From assembly GCF_001305855.1 (NCBI RefSeq), contig NZ_LIXZ01000002.1:227797-291796 (forward strand): a stretch of 64,000 nucleotides of DNA, in the 5' to 3' direction. Each line of letters opens with the position of its first letter. The first letter of the stretch is position 1. A program made the position numbers and the translations under genes. The stretch comes from Rossellomorea vietnamensis. GTDB taxonomy: Bacteria; Bacillota; Bacilli; Bacillales; Bacillaceae_B. A model generated the notes under the pieces. It was given only the letters and a program-made list of their open reading frames with translations, was not told the origin of the DNA and did not search any database. Positions 43,325 through 51,492 of this stretch are shown piece by piece.

Positions 43325-44548
43325 TTAAAACGCTTTCGTACATACCGGCCTTTCATGCGTGCGGAAAAGGTCATTGACTTGATTCACACATGCTGGATTC
43401 GATATTTCTGCTTTGCCCCATTTATTTAAAGAGCGGAAACTCACTGCCCCCATGATCATCGAAGAAAAGTCAGAGATATCCATTTGCACGACAGTATCGA
43501 CTGATTGCTCATGAAAATGTTGAATTTCTCCATGTGAAAACGTCACGGTGAAGTTCTTTGACTCGTCATCTTGCAGATCGTCCTTTATGTCAAACATAAT
43601 CGTTAATGAAACGCTGCCGAATCGGTGTTTCTTCTCGTACAGCTCCACTAATAACCCTTTACAATCGATCACCCTGTACATCACACCAACCCCAAGGTTC
43701 ACCATATGCTTATTATCAACAGACGGCGCCGTATCAAGCATCGTGTTCAACCCGCTTTCAGGTGAGCGGACAAAATGAATGAGGTCATCATGATTAGCAT
43801 TGATGATGATTCGTTTAAATTGATCGGTCTGTTGATGTAAGAAAGTAGATAATTCTTCAATCGCTTCCCTTGTTTCAAAAAATAACTCGTGGATATAAAG
43901 GTCCTTCCCCTTGCCTTCATACAGTGCGTAGCCAAGTATTTGATCACCACGTTTAAACCCAACCACTTTTCCAAAATTAAATGGTCGATTCAATTCCCGT
44001 TCAGTGGAAGATCGTTTCGTCATCCCATGCGTTTTTTGATAGACACGGTTGTAACAATCCAAGATGAGTTCTCTGTCCTCATAGTTTAAGTGTTCAAGAT
44101 GCTCTTTACGGGAAAAATCCTGAAAAGAGGATGGGCTTACATAGTATTGATAAACCTGCGTCCCCATTCCAAACCCCATTCTTTTATAGAATGCAACGTT
44201 GAACGGATATAACATCACAAGATGATGCCCGTTGGACTTATTAAGCTCATAAAAATACTTGATTAGTTGATACGCATTTCCCTCTTTCTTATGTAACAAA
44301 TCAACAGCAAGCATCCCGACTCCACCCACGGCTATGGTCGTTTGGTTCAAGTTCATTTCAAACAGAAATGTCCTCATGCCTGCCACCAAATCATTCCCTT
44401 TGAACAAACCATATAAGCTTTCGCTCGGTGTTTCTTCGATATGCCCCTGCAGCCATTGGTCGGCATTTAAACCAGGGAATGCCCCATTGGCAAGTGAACA
44501 AAATGAAGCGTATGCAGCAGAATGATTGATTTCCCTTATTTCCTTCAA
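43325..44548 (-). CDS. Eis-like GNAT acetyltransferase
   Basis: 407 residues from a TTG start with GGGGAGGGG upstream. Two tandem GNAT-type regions and a C-terminal SCP2-like domain, the layout of Eis/Acetyltransf_9 proteins. Motif A of the first is GVGMLAVDLLHKKEGNAYQL then IKYFYELN; the first-region end is YKRMGFGMGTQVYQYY. Eis enzymes acetylate aminoglycosides or lysines at several positions. The SCP2 part reads MDISDFSSMIMGAVSFRSLN. Confidence 0.82.
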   Translation of the reverse strand: MKEIREINHSAAYASFCSLANGAFPGLNADQWLQGHIEETPSESLYGLFKGNDLVAGMRTFLFEMNLNQTTIAVGGVGMLAVDLLHKKEGNAYQLIKYFYELNKSNGHHLVMLYPFNVAFYKRMGFGMGTQVYQYYVSPSSFQDFSRKEHLEHLNYEDRELILDCYNRVYQKTHGMTKRSSTERELNRPFNFGKVVGFKRGDQILGYALYEGKGKDLYIHELFFETREAIEELSTFLHQQTDQFKRIIINANHDDLIHFVRSPESGLNTMLDTAPSVDNKHMVNLGVGVMYRVIDCKGLLVELYEKKHRFGSVSLTIMFDIKDDLQDDESKNFTVTFSHGEIQHFHEQSVDTVVQMDISDFSSMIMGAVSFRSLNKWGKAEISNPACVNQVNDLFRTHERPVCTKAF

Positions 44549-44588
44549 CGTGAAACCCCTCCCCTAATTCTGAAAGCTTGTGAGAATC

Positions 44589-45059
44589 TTATAAACGGAT
44601 TTCCATCATCCTTGATTTAGTCTTTAAATTCATGGATTCATAGAATTTAATAGCATCTTCATTAAACTCCCACACGCCTAATTCCAGTGAATCTGCACCA
44701 ATCGTCTTAGCGTATTCTACTATCTCCCCAAAGAACCTTTTCCCCAAGCCTTTCCCTCTGAACGTCTGATCCACACCGAAGTCGTCCATATAGACCACTT
44801 TCTTAGGAATGAGGATCGGCCTTTCTACGGTATTCTTGATTGTAAGAATGGTATAGGCGATGGGTTGGTCTTGTTCCAACAAAAATACCTTCGTGTTTTC
44901 TCCATCAATTAAGTTGTTAAAATACTGTTGGTCTAACGTAGTGTCTGCCATCTGGTAATGGTCCGGTCTTTCCTTTGTATGCATTTCGTGCACTTGTCTT
45001 TGTATTTGATGAACCTCATCGTAATCGTTTTTTGTGGCTTCTCGGATATGTAAATTCAA
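44589..45059 (-). CDS. GNAT acetyltransferase
   Basis: 156 residues from the TTG at 45059, which has GGGGGAG six bases upstream; the ATG at 45074 overlaps that site and lacks one of its own. The GNAT core is VYMDDFGVDQTFRGKGLGKR then FFGEIVEYAKTIGADSLELG and FNEDAIKFYESMNLK. A small cytoplasmic acetyltransferase of unknown substrate, upstream of the Eis-like gene. Confidence 0.8.
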   Translation of the reverse strand: MNLHIREATKNDYDEVHQIQRQVHEMHTKERPDHYQMADTTLDQQYFNNLIDGENTKVFLLEQDQPIAYTILTIKNTVERPILIPKKVVYMDDFGVDQTFRGKGLGKRFFGEIVEYAKTIGADSLELGVWEFNEDAIKFYESMNLKTKSRMMEIRL

Positions 45060-45106
45060 TCTATTCTCCCCCATGATGGCACCCGCTCTTGGTTTATTTT
45101 TCGTAT

Positions 45107-45370
45107 TTATAAGAATATAAAAAGAATATTCCCAATGAAATACAATGCCGGTAAAGCACTGATGAGTAAGCCCAATAATGCTGATTTTCTACTAAAAGAG
45201 AGCACAGAACCGATGAGCCATACTCCTATAATGAAAAGGAATCCGGGGTAAACAAATGTGTGCCCTGTATAATTCTCTCCTAATCCTCCACTTGCTAAAA
45301 AAAGAGTAATAGGTATCGTGATTACTCCGGTTATGACTAGATGAATAATCCGATATATTCTAAGATTCAT
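45107..45370 (-). CDS. Small multi-helix membrane protein
   Basis: 87 residues with three hydrophobic segments (about 7-25, 38-58, 64-85). GAGGAGGAA precedes the ATG. No family recognised. It lies between the GNAT gene and the zinc-ribbon-like gene. Confidence 0.6.
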   Translation of the reverse strand: MNLRIYRIIHLVITGVITIPITLFLASGGLGENYTGHTFVYPGFLFIIGVWLIGSVLSFSRKSALLGLLISALPALYFIGNILFIFL

Positions 45371-45445
45371 AGGATTCCTCCTCCACTAATCTTCCACCTT
45401 TGTAATAACAAAATAACTTTTTAATAGTAAATTTTCGCATCAAAT

Positions 45446-45745
45446 TTATGATTGATTAGTATGATCAAGTTTAAACCTCACTACGAATGGACTCAGCAGG
45501 GAACCTATAAGTAGTAATAGCATACCAATTCCTAGATTCAATAATATGCTTTGAAAAGGAGTAAGGAACAGCATAAAGAGTGTCACCGGTAAATACAACA
45601 GACTAAGCATGACCCTTCCCTTCATCGTAATCAAGTGCTCTTGTTTGCATGCATGACATCGGATCGGTTTTATGATCGGCCCCCATAAATATCTGTAGAC
45701 CTTTTTCCATTTGAATTGGGCATGACAGTTCTTGCAGTGCTGCAA
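45446..45745 (-). CDS. TIGR04104-type putative zinc finger membrane protein
   Basis: 99 residues from a TTG start with GGGGGGAG upstream. A CxxC pair at residues 4-7 (CKNC) and a second at 30-33 (CHAC) about 22 residues apart, with KVYRYLWGPIIKPIRCHACKQ between, is the cxxc_20_cxxc pattern. Two membrane helices follow. A membrane-attached zinc ribbon of unknown role. Confidence 0.78.
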   Translation of the reverse strand: MQHCKNCHAQFKWKKVYRYLWGPIIKPIRCHACKQEHLITMKGRVMLSLLYLPVTLFMLFLTPFQSILLNLGIGMLLLLIGSLLSPFVVRFKLDHTNQS

Positions 45746-45774
45746 AATCTCACTCCCCCCTTTAAAAATGTGAA

Positions 45775-45806
45775 CAGCTGAAGGTCATTGACATAACCTT
45801 CAGCTG
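45775..45806. terminator. Weak terminator-like hairpin after the 45829 gene
   Basis: An 11-bp perfect stem (45775-45785 with 45796-45806); on the minus strand only a delayed TTTTT follows. Confidence 0.5.
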
Positions 45807-45828
45807 ATTAATGACTTCAGTATTCCTA

Positions 45829-46173
45829 TCACTGAAAGGTTTTCCCTTCCGTCTCCTCTAACCATCGATCGATCGCTTTAACAGGAAAGTAGTATTCATA
45901 TCCCATTTTTATGTATGGAATTTCACTGATAATAACATCATCTTCTTTTCTGGGATATAACATTTCTAATTGCTCCTTGCTTATGCCTAAATAATCTTTT
46001 AACTCCATAGAACTCAATAATTGAGGTCCTTCTGTTGAGTTCATATTTACTGTAACTTGATCATCTGTAATGTGAGAATTACTGTTTTGTAGGGCATTCG
46101 AAATCATCCATGCCCCAATTAAAATACATACTCCTAAAATGATGAGTGAAATGTTGGTTGATAATTGTTTCAT
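45829..46173 (-). CDS. Membrane-anchored protein with HTH-like C-terminal domain
   Basis: 114 residues. One N-terminal membrane helix (about 10-28) after a single Lys, then a polar linker and a compact domain LLSSMELKDYLGISKEQLEM then YEYYFPVKAIDRWLEET. This resembles an excisionase/MerR-like winged helix (start of the helix, YFPVKAIDRWL end). By the positive-inside rule it would face outwards, which is odd for DNA binding, so a structural reuse is possible. AAGGCGGAT precedes the ATG. Confidence 0.55.
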   Translation of the reverse strand: MKQLSTNISLIILGVCILIGAWMISNALQNSNSHITDDQVTVNMNSTEGPQLLSSMELKDYLGISKEQLEMLYPRKEDDVIISEIPYIKMGYEYYFPVKAIDRWLEETEGKTFQ

Positions 46174-46308
46174 CGAATCCGCCTTTCAGTAAATAATCAC
46201 CTGCCACAAATACCCATTATTTCAAACTTTTTTACTTCTGGCAATATTCATTTTCTTTCGAATATAACTTATTTAAAGAAAAAATATAAAGGGGAGGCTT
46301 GGCTGGCG

Positions 46309-46557
46309 ATGATTAGGTATGGCGGACTATTACTAGCTCTGCAAGTACCTCTATTAACCCCTCTGCTGTATCCTATTATAGACTCTTCAAGAGCCCGAAG
46401 TGGCAAGAATCGGACTGCTCATCCTGAACTAAGTAAGATTTATGAGCTCAATGATCATTTTGCCAATACTCATTCACAAAATCATCCCAAGACCCATCAA
46501 ATTCTTCCCACTGTCCGTCCTCGAACACCTCTAAAACTTCACCTTTCCCAGAGATGA
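46309..46557 (+). other. Weak candidate small ORF
   Basis: 82 codons from ATG 46309 with GGGGAGG eleven bases upstream. The start is hydrophobic (MIRYGGLLLALQVPLLTPLL) and the rest basic and polar. It overlaps the convergent gene at 46448 by 110 bases. Evidence is limited to the ribosome binding site. Confidence 0.22.
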
Positions 46558-46909
46558 ATTCAATTGTCTTATCACCATCTTCGTATTTGGTGATGGGAAG
46601 GTTAATTTTTAAGGACTCGATTTGTTTGTTTTGGTCTAAAAAGATCTCGTATACGGAAGCCTCATCAGCACCTTTTCTCACTTCATCCCCAATCAATGAA
46701 TAGATGATTGAGTCTTCTAACTCTCTGGCCACTTCTCTTTGCTCATACAAAGTCTCGAATATTTCCCGAAACGTTACCACTTTTGTTTCAGTTGTAACGC
46801 TTTTATTCTGTTCAAATCCATAAAGTTTTGCGTGGGCTATTATATCCGAGATATTTGCCAAAATGACGATGAGAATAATGACACCCAGTATGATACTTAT
46901 TTTTCTCAA
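46448..46909 (-). CDS. Membrane-anchored protein of unknown function
   Basis: 153 residues from a TTG at 46909 with GGGGGGAGG ten bases upstream; starts further up (TTG 46957) lack a site. One membrane helix follows the basic start (RKISIILGVIILIVILANIS). The outer part is acidic and helical at first (REIFETLYEQREVARELEDS), then beta-like (IESLKINLPITKYEDGDKT). No family recognised. Follows the DinB gene. Confidence 0.6.
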   Translation of the reverse strand: MRKISIILGVIILIVILANISDIIAHAKLYGFEQNKSVTTETKVVTFREIFETLYEQREVARELEDSIIYSLIGDEVRKGADEASVYEIFLDQNKQIESLKINLPITKYEDGDKTIEFISGKGEVLEVFEDGQWEEFDGSWDDFVNEYWQNDH

Positions 46910-46958
46910 AGACCCTTTGCCTCCCCCCTCATAACCGAATTGAATCATGTGTTTCAAT

Positions 46959-47489
46959 TCATTGTTTAGCGTCCGAATTCAAATACCGCTCTATAATCAA
47001 CCTTCGATGGTGATTTTCATGCCCCGCAATAATGTACGCAATCGCTCGGGCTGTCACTTCGGAACCATTTGCATTTCCGCGCTGGAGCAACGCTTCTTCA
47101 TCCACGCTGCTTAGAAGAAGAATGGTGTTTTGGCGGACAAGAGCTTGATGATGTAAAAGGTCCGTTAGTGAAAAGTGATTGAAATTCCCTCTTTTCACAT
47201 ATTCATCATCATTATATCCAGGCAGCATTCCCTGTTCTCCTCTGGCAATACTGAGAAGACGGTAGCACATAATACGCTCCGTGTCGGTTATGTGGCCGAC
47301 GACTTCCTTGATTGTCCATTTTCCCGGAGCATACTGATATTCTGCCGTTTCCTCACTTAAGTCTTTCAACAGTTTCTTGGTTTCCTTTTGTTGATCTTCA
47401 AGAATCTGAAGCAGATCTCCACCCGGGACATTGTTTACGTACTCTTTATAATACGGTGGATATTCGTTTGTTTCTGGTTTCCTCAACAT
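46959..47489 (-). CDS. DinB/YfiT-family protein
   Basis: 176 residues, one DinB four-helix bundle with the metal triad H66 (GKWTIKEVVGHITDTE), H157 and H161 (IIAGHENHHRRLI). Relatives include bacillithiol S-transferase BstA and metal-dependent hydrolases. AAAGGGAG precedes the ATG. It begins only a few bases after the interrupted GNAT gene. Confidence 0.86.
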   Translation of the reverse strand: MLRKPETNEYPPYYKEYVNNVPGGDLLQILEDQQKETKKLLKDLSEETAEYQYAPGKWTIKEVVGHITDTERIMCYRLLSIARGEQGMLPGYNDDEYVKRGNFNHFSLTDLLHHQALVRQNTILLLSSVDEEALLQRGNANGSEVTARAIAYIIAGHENHHRRLIIERYLNSDAKQ

Positions 47490-47494
47490 AGCTT

Positions 47495-48406
47495 CTACTC
47501 CCTTTCACATGCTAAATACATATCAATGATCGATTTACTTCTAAGAAAACCAAGATCTTCATAAAGCTTAATTGCGGCATTATCCTTAATGACAGATAAG
47601 CGTGTAGCCGGGTACCTTTCACTCGAAGAATGGATCGAGTGGGTTAACAAGTACCGTCCAAGCCCCCTCTTCTGATGATCTGGGTCCACGACTAAACTCA
47701 TGATCAGCGGATACTCTTCAAATTCCATGTGCAGACAGACGCCAACAATGTTGTTTGAGTGAGTATCGATCACAACTCTCGAACACTCATCCATGATTTT
47801 ATGATGTTTATGTTGATCGATAAATTCGTTTACGTGAAGAAGGTAATCCTCTTTCGTTCCGATTTGTTTATACGCTGGATTGGCTTTGTAGGCTTTCATG
47901 AGTAAACATGCGATATCATTCGTATCTTCACTCCAAACAGCCCTTGAGCTATACCCTTCAGGTAGAATTGCCTTCATCTGTTCTGTCGGACGAATCATCC
48001 ATATATTCACTTCTTGAATCTTGCATCCAAGTTGTTCATACGCTGCCACATGTTCTTCTACCACTTCTCTTATAATGATGTTTTCTTCAGTCCCAGATAT
48101 CTTTTTGACATAGTTTAATAGCTTATGAGCCAACCCTTCGTAGTCCCTATAGGGTGGCACTACAAATAAATCCGATATTAAATTGGGTTTCAGAAGTACA
48201 CCGCCAATGATCGTTTCGCCTTCCATGATGAAATATCCGCAGTCAAAAATGGTTGCCACTTCCACTAACGTCTCCGGGGACCTTCTAAAATAGGAATCTG
48301 CATATTTTTGTCCATGGTAAATCGAATAATAGCGGGTGTATTCTTTGGGTTCTTGATAGATCAGCCGTAATCCGTCTTATATGTCGATAGGTTCATACTT
48401 ATTCAT
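47495..48406 (-). pseudogene. GNAT gene with an early ochre codon
   Basis: The frame begins at the ATG at 48406 (AGGGG eight bases upstream) and runs 304 codons to 47495, but codon 10 is TAA (48379-48377). Coding sequence continues in the same frame after it: DGLRLIYQEPKEYTRYYSIY, then the GNAT core, including SLVVDPDHQKRGLGRYLLTH and KLYEDLGFLRSKSII. Reinitiation at GTG 48265, with GGAG six bases upstream, could give a 256-residue protein with the GNAT domain intact. Confidence 0.75.
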
Positions 48407-48455
48407 ATTTTTTTACCCCTTTGTTAAAAAAAGCATGTCGTCTTACTAGTTTGAT

Positions 48456-48743
48456 CTAAGATCTTTTAAATAGATCCCTTTGCTTCATATACTCGATGGC
48501 CTTGGTTTTATTCTTTTGTTTAGAAACATATTCTGCTTCGTTTTTATCTTTATAAAAAGCGTTAAATCTTTCTTCTGAAAGAGCGCCTTCATCGATGGCT
48601 CTTTGAACCGCACAGCCTTCCTCGGTTATATGTGTGCAGTTCGAATACTTACACGCCCGGGATAATGCTAGAATATCTTCATATCCCTCTTCTACTTTGA
48701 ATTCGGGATCAACGAATTCTCTGACCATTTTATTCTTTTTCAT
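48456..48743 (-). CDS. Free-standing RsgA C-terminal zinc domain
   Basis: 95 residues. CKYSNCTHITEEGCAVQRAI then DEGALSEERFNAFYKDKNEA is the C-terminal zinc-binding domain of the ribosome-assembly GTPase RsgA (YloQ); the ligands are Cys, Cys, His and Cys. REFVDPEF stands for the usual linker after the GTPase domain. All GTPase motifs (about 200 residues) are absent and no GTPase fragment lies upstream. GAGGAGG before the ATG suggests it is really translated. It is either a truncated paralogue or a small adapter. Confidence 0.78.
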   Translation of the reverse strand: MKKNKMVREFVDPEFKVEEGYEDILALSRACKYSNCTHITEEGCAVQRAIDEGALSEERFNAFYKDKNEAEYVSKQKNKTKAIEYMKQRDLFKRS

Positions 48744-48755
48744 CCCCTGCCTCCT

Positions 48756-49610
48756 CTACAATTCAGATAAGCACAACTCAATATTCCGACGAAGAGATAT
48801 CAAATTTTCACGGGAACTTATCTTTACGTAAAAGCTTTTTAAAAAGTTCTTACAGTTCGCTTCTAAAAACCAATAATTTTCTTCATTCACTTGCTCTTTC
48901 CTTCGTTTCAGTTCGGCTGGTATTCCTTTTAGTAAGTGCTCTATTTCCACTAGGTCCAATCCCTTTTCTAACATGGCGAGTATCGGTGTTGCCATTCTCT
49001 CGTCTTCACCATGAACATAGACACTGTCAGATACAAGGATCTTCTCCCAAAGTGGGGGCAGCATGTCTAAAAGGTCTTTCTGTTCAATTTTTTTATTGAG
49101 GATTAATTCGTCAAAGGCGTCTGCCACATGAGCTATACTATGTGCCCATCCTTTTACAGGAACAAAGCCCCTCAGGTCATTTTCCGAGTTAATGTAGTTG
49201 ATTAAGAGATCTTTTGTTTTATATACAGCGTCTCGAGGTAGAAAATCATCCTCATTATCCTTGTATAAAATAACGGCGATGACAAGTGAACTAAACGCCC
49301 TTGTAAACACAGTATCCGTGCCATTTTCTCCAATCCCTTTAAATAACATGTCGTCACTTAAACTGTAATCCAGCAGATCACTCAATAAATCATCTTCCAA
49401 TTGATTGTCTATGGCTAAGTGAAAAAAGGTGCTGTAGATCAATTTATCCCTAAGCTCACTATCCGTAGATCCGATAAAATGCATCATGGATTTTACAAGA
49501 CCCACATGATTCTTTATGTCCCATGGTTTATCTCCGCTTTTATATTCTTGTAGGTATTTTTTCAGTTCATGTTCTTCCATTATTAACTCGGTTGATCGAA
49601 AATCCACCAT
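48756..49610 (-). CDS. DUF2785 family protein
   Basis: 284 residues, all-alpha. The diagnostic segment is LRGFVPVKGWAHSIAHVADA then FDELI near residues 148-170, with an N-terminal helical region and a long acidic C-terminal half. AGGAGGA precedes the ATG. It ends 12 bp before the RsgA-domain gene, likely one operon. Function unknown. Confidence 0.78.
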   Translation of the reverse strand: MVDFRSTELIMEEHELKKYLQEYKSGDKPWDIKNHVGLVKSMMHFIGSTDSELRDKLIYSTFFHLAIDNQLEDDLLSDLLDYSLSDDMLFKGIGENGTDTVFTRAFSSLVIAVILYKDNEDDFLPRDAVYKTKDLLINYINSENDLRGFVPVKGWAHSIAHVADAFDELILNKKIEQKDLLDMLPPLWEKILVSDSVYVHGEDERMATPILAMLEKGLDLVEIEHLLKGIPAELKRRKEQVNEENYWFLEANCKNFLKSFYVKISSRENLISLRRNIELCLSEL

Positions 49611-49654
49611 CTACAATTCCTCCTATTGAAGTTCATTCAATTGCTTTTTTCCGG

Positions 49655-49687
49655 ATAAAAAAAGAGACCATCAAAAACGATAGTCCC
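49655..49687 (-). terminator. Terminator of the small unit near 49.8 kb
   Basis: A stem with one mismatch (GAGACCATC with GATAGTCCC) followed on the minus strand by seven U. Confidence 0.6.
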
Positions 49688-49703
49688 CACTTACTAATAA
49701 GAT

Positions 49704-49811
49704 TTAAGAAATCTCAGGATTAACTATATGCGATAAGAAGGTTTGGATATCGTAAATGTAATTGTTCTTGTATGAAGTTTCATTGAACGCACGATTTACA
49801 ACCTCCTTCAC
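49704..49811 (-). other. Candidate tiny gene with two possible reading frames
   Basis: Between a strong promoter and a terminator. Frame A starts at GTG 49792, nine bases after AAGGAGG, and encodes 22 residues ending at 49724 (MRSMKLHTRT ITFTISKPSYRI; charge about +5). Frame B starts at GTG 49811 without a site but reads 35 residues to 49704, ending NNYIYDIQTFLSHIVNPEIS, which looks more protein-like. Either a micropeptide gene or a gene remnant with intact signals. Confidence 0.35.
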
Positions 49812-49834
49812 TAAGCAATTTCATAACATATTCA

Positions 49835-49862
49835 ATTATAACAAACTGGGTTATTTTAGCAA
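49835..49862 (-). promoter_or_regulatory. Sigma-A promoter in the 49.6-49.9 kb gap
   Basis: Minus strand TTGCTA (49862-49857), 16-bp spacer, TATAAT (49840-49835). It faces the tiny candidate gene below it. Confidence 0.6.
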
Positions 49863-49911
49863 TTATAGATTTGAATTTTCAGAAAAAAACATAAGAAGTG
49901 ACCGAATCTGG

Positions 49912-50523
49912 TCACTTCTCTTTCTGATAAAACCTCCGCACCTTCGCACGATTCCCACAATCGGCCATGGAACACCATCGGCGACTTTTATTCCTGCTCG
50001 TATCAAAGAAGAGCCAGCCACATGGGTCCCCTTCACATTGCTTGACCCGTTCCAATTCATTTTTTAAAACGAGTAAATCCACTGCGGATTGCAAAATCGG
50101 AGGCAGCATTGAATCAAGGTTTTTCTCAGGTTGGTTGAACTTCAATGTGAATTGATCCTCATCTTGGATGACTTGCAACGATCTATAGAAATGACTCACA
50201 TAGTCATTGAAGCTTGCAAGATCTCGCTCGTTCGGAGAGGTTTTCTTGGAAATGCTCTTGAACATTCGATACATCACTTCACGCAGTTCAATTGCATGCT
50301 TGAGTGTTTCTTCTGCTTGAGAAGGGTTTTTCCCAGCTTCTGCAAGAAGTATCTGTGCCTGTGAGGCTGTCAGCAATTCGGAATGGATCGACCAGTCTAC
50401 CAACTTAGAATAACTCGTAAACCAGTCCCGCCTTTTCTCCGTACTTTCCCGCCAGCTGACGGTATTGATGAAATCCATACACAGTCGTTCTCCGACCATC
50501 ATATAAGAGTTTATTTCCGACAT
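49912..50523 (-). CDS. CGNR zinc-finger (ABATE) regulator
   Basis: 203 residues from the ATG at 50523 (AAAAGGAG eight bases upstream; ATG 50529 is too close). N-terminal ABATE stress-sensing domain (GERLCMDFINTVSWRES) and C-terminal CGNR finger DPCGWLFFDTSRNKSRRWCS then MADCGNRAKVRRFYQ, with four Cys. Such proteins are predicted transcriptional regulators. Divergent from the DinB-like gene at 50641. Confidence 0.85.
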   Translation of the reverse strand: MSEINSYMMVGERLCMDFINTVSWRESTEKRRDWFTSYSKLVDWSIHSELLTASQAQILLAEAGKNPSQAEETLKHAIELREVMYRMFKSISKKTSPNERDLASFNDYVSHFYRSLQVIQDEDQFTLKFNQPEKNLDSMLPPILQSAVDLLVLKNELERVKQCEGDPCGWLFFDTSRNKSRRWCSMADCGNRAKVRRFYQKEK

Positions 50524-50560
50524 AATCATGACTCCTTTTCTCTAACCATCATAATACATA

Positions 50561-50618
50561 TTGACAGTTAGAAACAACCGAAGTAAACTTATAACCATCT
50601 AAAGTCTTTTAGATGGTT
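50561..50618 (+). promoter_or_regulatory. Promoter plus start-site hairpin of the DinB-like gene
   Basis: TTGACA (50561-50566), 17-bp spacer, TAAACT (50584-50589). Four bases on, a perfect 11-bp inverted repeat AACCATCTAAA / TTTAGATGGTT (50593-50603 with 50608-50618) covers the start site. AACCATC recurs at 50544 by the CGNR gene start. A repressor site or 5' hairpin for the message. Confidence 0.55.
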
Positions 50619-50640
50619 AAATACAATAACAGGAGGTACT

Positions 50641-51117
50641 ATGATGGAGAATCCAATGTTGGCAGCTGTTAAGACGTTGTTAAAGGAAACATTCGAAGGA
50701 CCTGAAGGAAACGGAAGCTGGTACACAGAATCGAAGCCGGGAACTGGTTTATTTGGGACGCTCGAGGGATTATCGGCAGAAGAAGCGTCGATACCGGTCA
50801 ACGGCACGACCATCGCTGCCCAAACCGATCACACCCGCTATTATGTATGGGTTGCAAGATCCTATCTGAATGGAGAAGAACCCGACAAGGACTGGGAAGC
50901 ATCCTGGAAAATAACTGGCGTAGACACAAACACTTGGACACAATTCACCTCTGAACTTCTACAAGAATACACCACACTTCTTACATTGATAGATTCCCTT
51001 ACCTCTTTAGATGAACAAACATACACGGGTCTGCTCGGGGCGATCGCCCACTCCGCCTATCACCTTGGTTCTATACGACAAATGATCAAAGCGATTAAAG
51101 TTCCGAGTCAGCCGTAA
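50641..51117 (+). CDS. DinB-superfamily protein
   Basis: 158 residues. The helical bundle and metal His are visible as AAQTDHTRYYVWVARSYL and AIAHSAYHLGSIRQMIKAI. AGGAGG lies four bases before the first of two ATGs. Divergent from the CGNR regulator, its probable controller. Confidence 0.8.
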   Translation: MMENPMLAAVKTLLKETFEGPEGNGSWYTESKPGTGLFGTLEGLSAEEASIPVNGTTIAAQTDHTRYYVWVARSYLNGEEPDKDWEASWKITGVDTNTWTQFTSELLQEYTTLLTLIDSLTSLDEQTYTGLLGAIAHSAYHLGSIRQMIKAIKVPSQP

Positions 51118-51209
51118 ATTTGCAAAGAGCTTCTGGCCACCATTTTAAGCTTTTTCAAATAGAAGAACTCGAGGTATTTGGCAAGTTTCTTTATTAGAGG
51201 AATACTTAA

Positions 51210-51396
51210 TAAGCGGAGATTTTCCGGTTACATTTAAGATGTAACATGTTTTTGGGTTAAGTAAGCGGAGGTTTTCCGCTTATGCACAGAAAAATCGCCT
51301 ATCATTGGAACTATTGGAGTAAATAGGCGGAATTCTTCCGTCTATTTCACTCTTTTTTAATAGAAATCTCTAATTAAGCGGAATTTTTCCGGCTAT
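51210..51396. repeat. Four interspersed AAGCGGA-TTCCGCTT palindromic units
   Basis: Units at 51210-51230, 51262-51282, 51323-51345 and 51375-51396, starts 52, 61 and 52 bp apart. Each is an imperfect palindrome with arms like TAAGCGGA and TTCCGCTTA; the sequence between them is AT-rich and not alike. This covers most of the 375-bp gap before the VOC gene. Confidence 0.6.
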
Positions 51397-51492
51397 TTAT
51401 CACCTCTAAGTGCTTAACCTGTTCTCTCAACCGACATAAGTCAATAAAAAAGGTATTCTAGAGAAGAAGCCATAAACATGGAGGAACGAACA

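Noticed and set aside
51210..51396. CRISPR array or CRISPR-like repeats
   Set aside because: The repeats are short imperfect palindromes with irregular AT-rich gaps and spacing of 52 and 61 bp.
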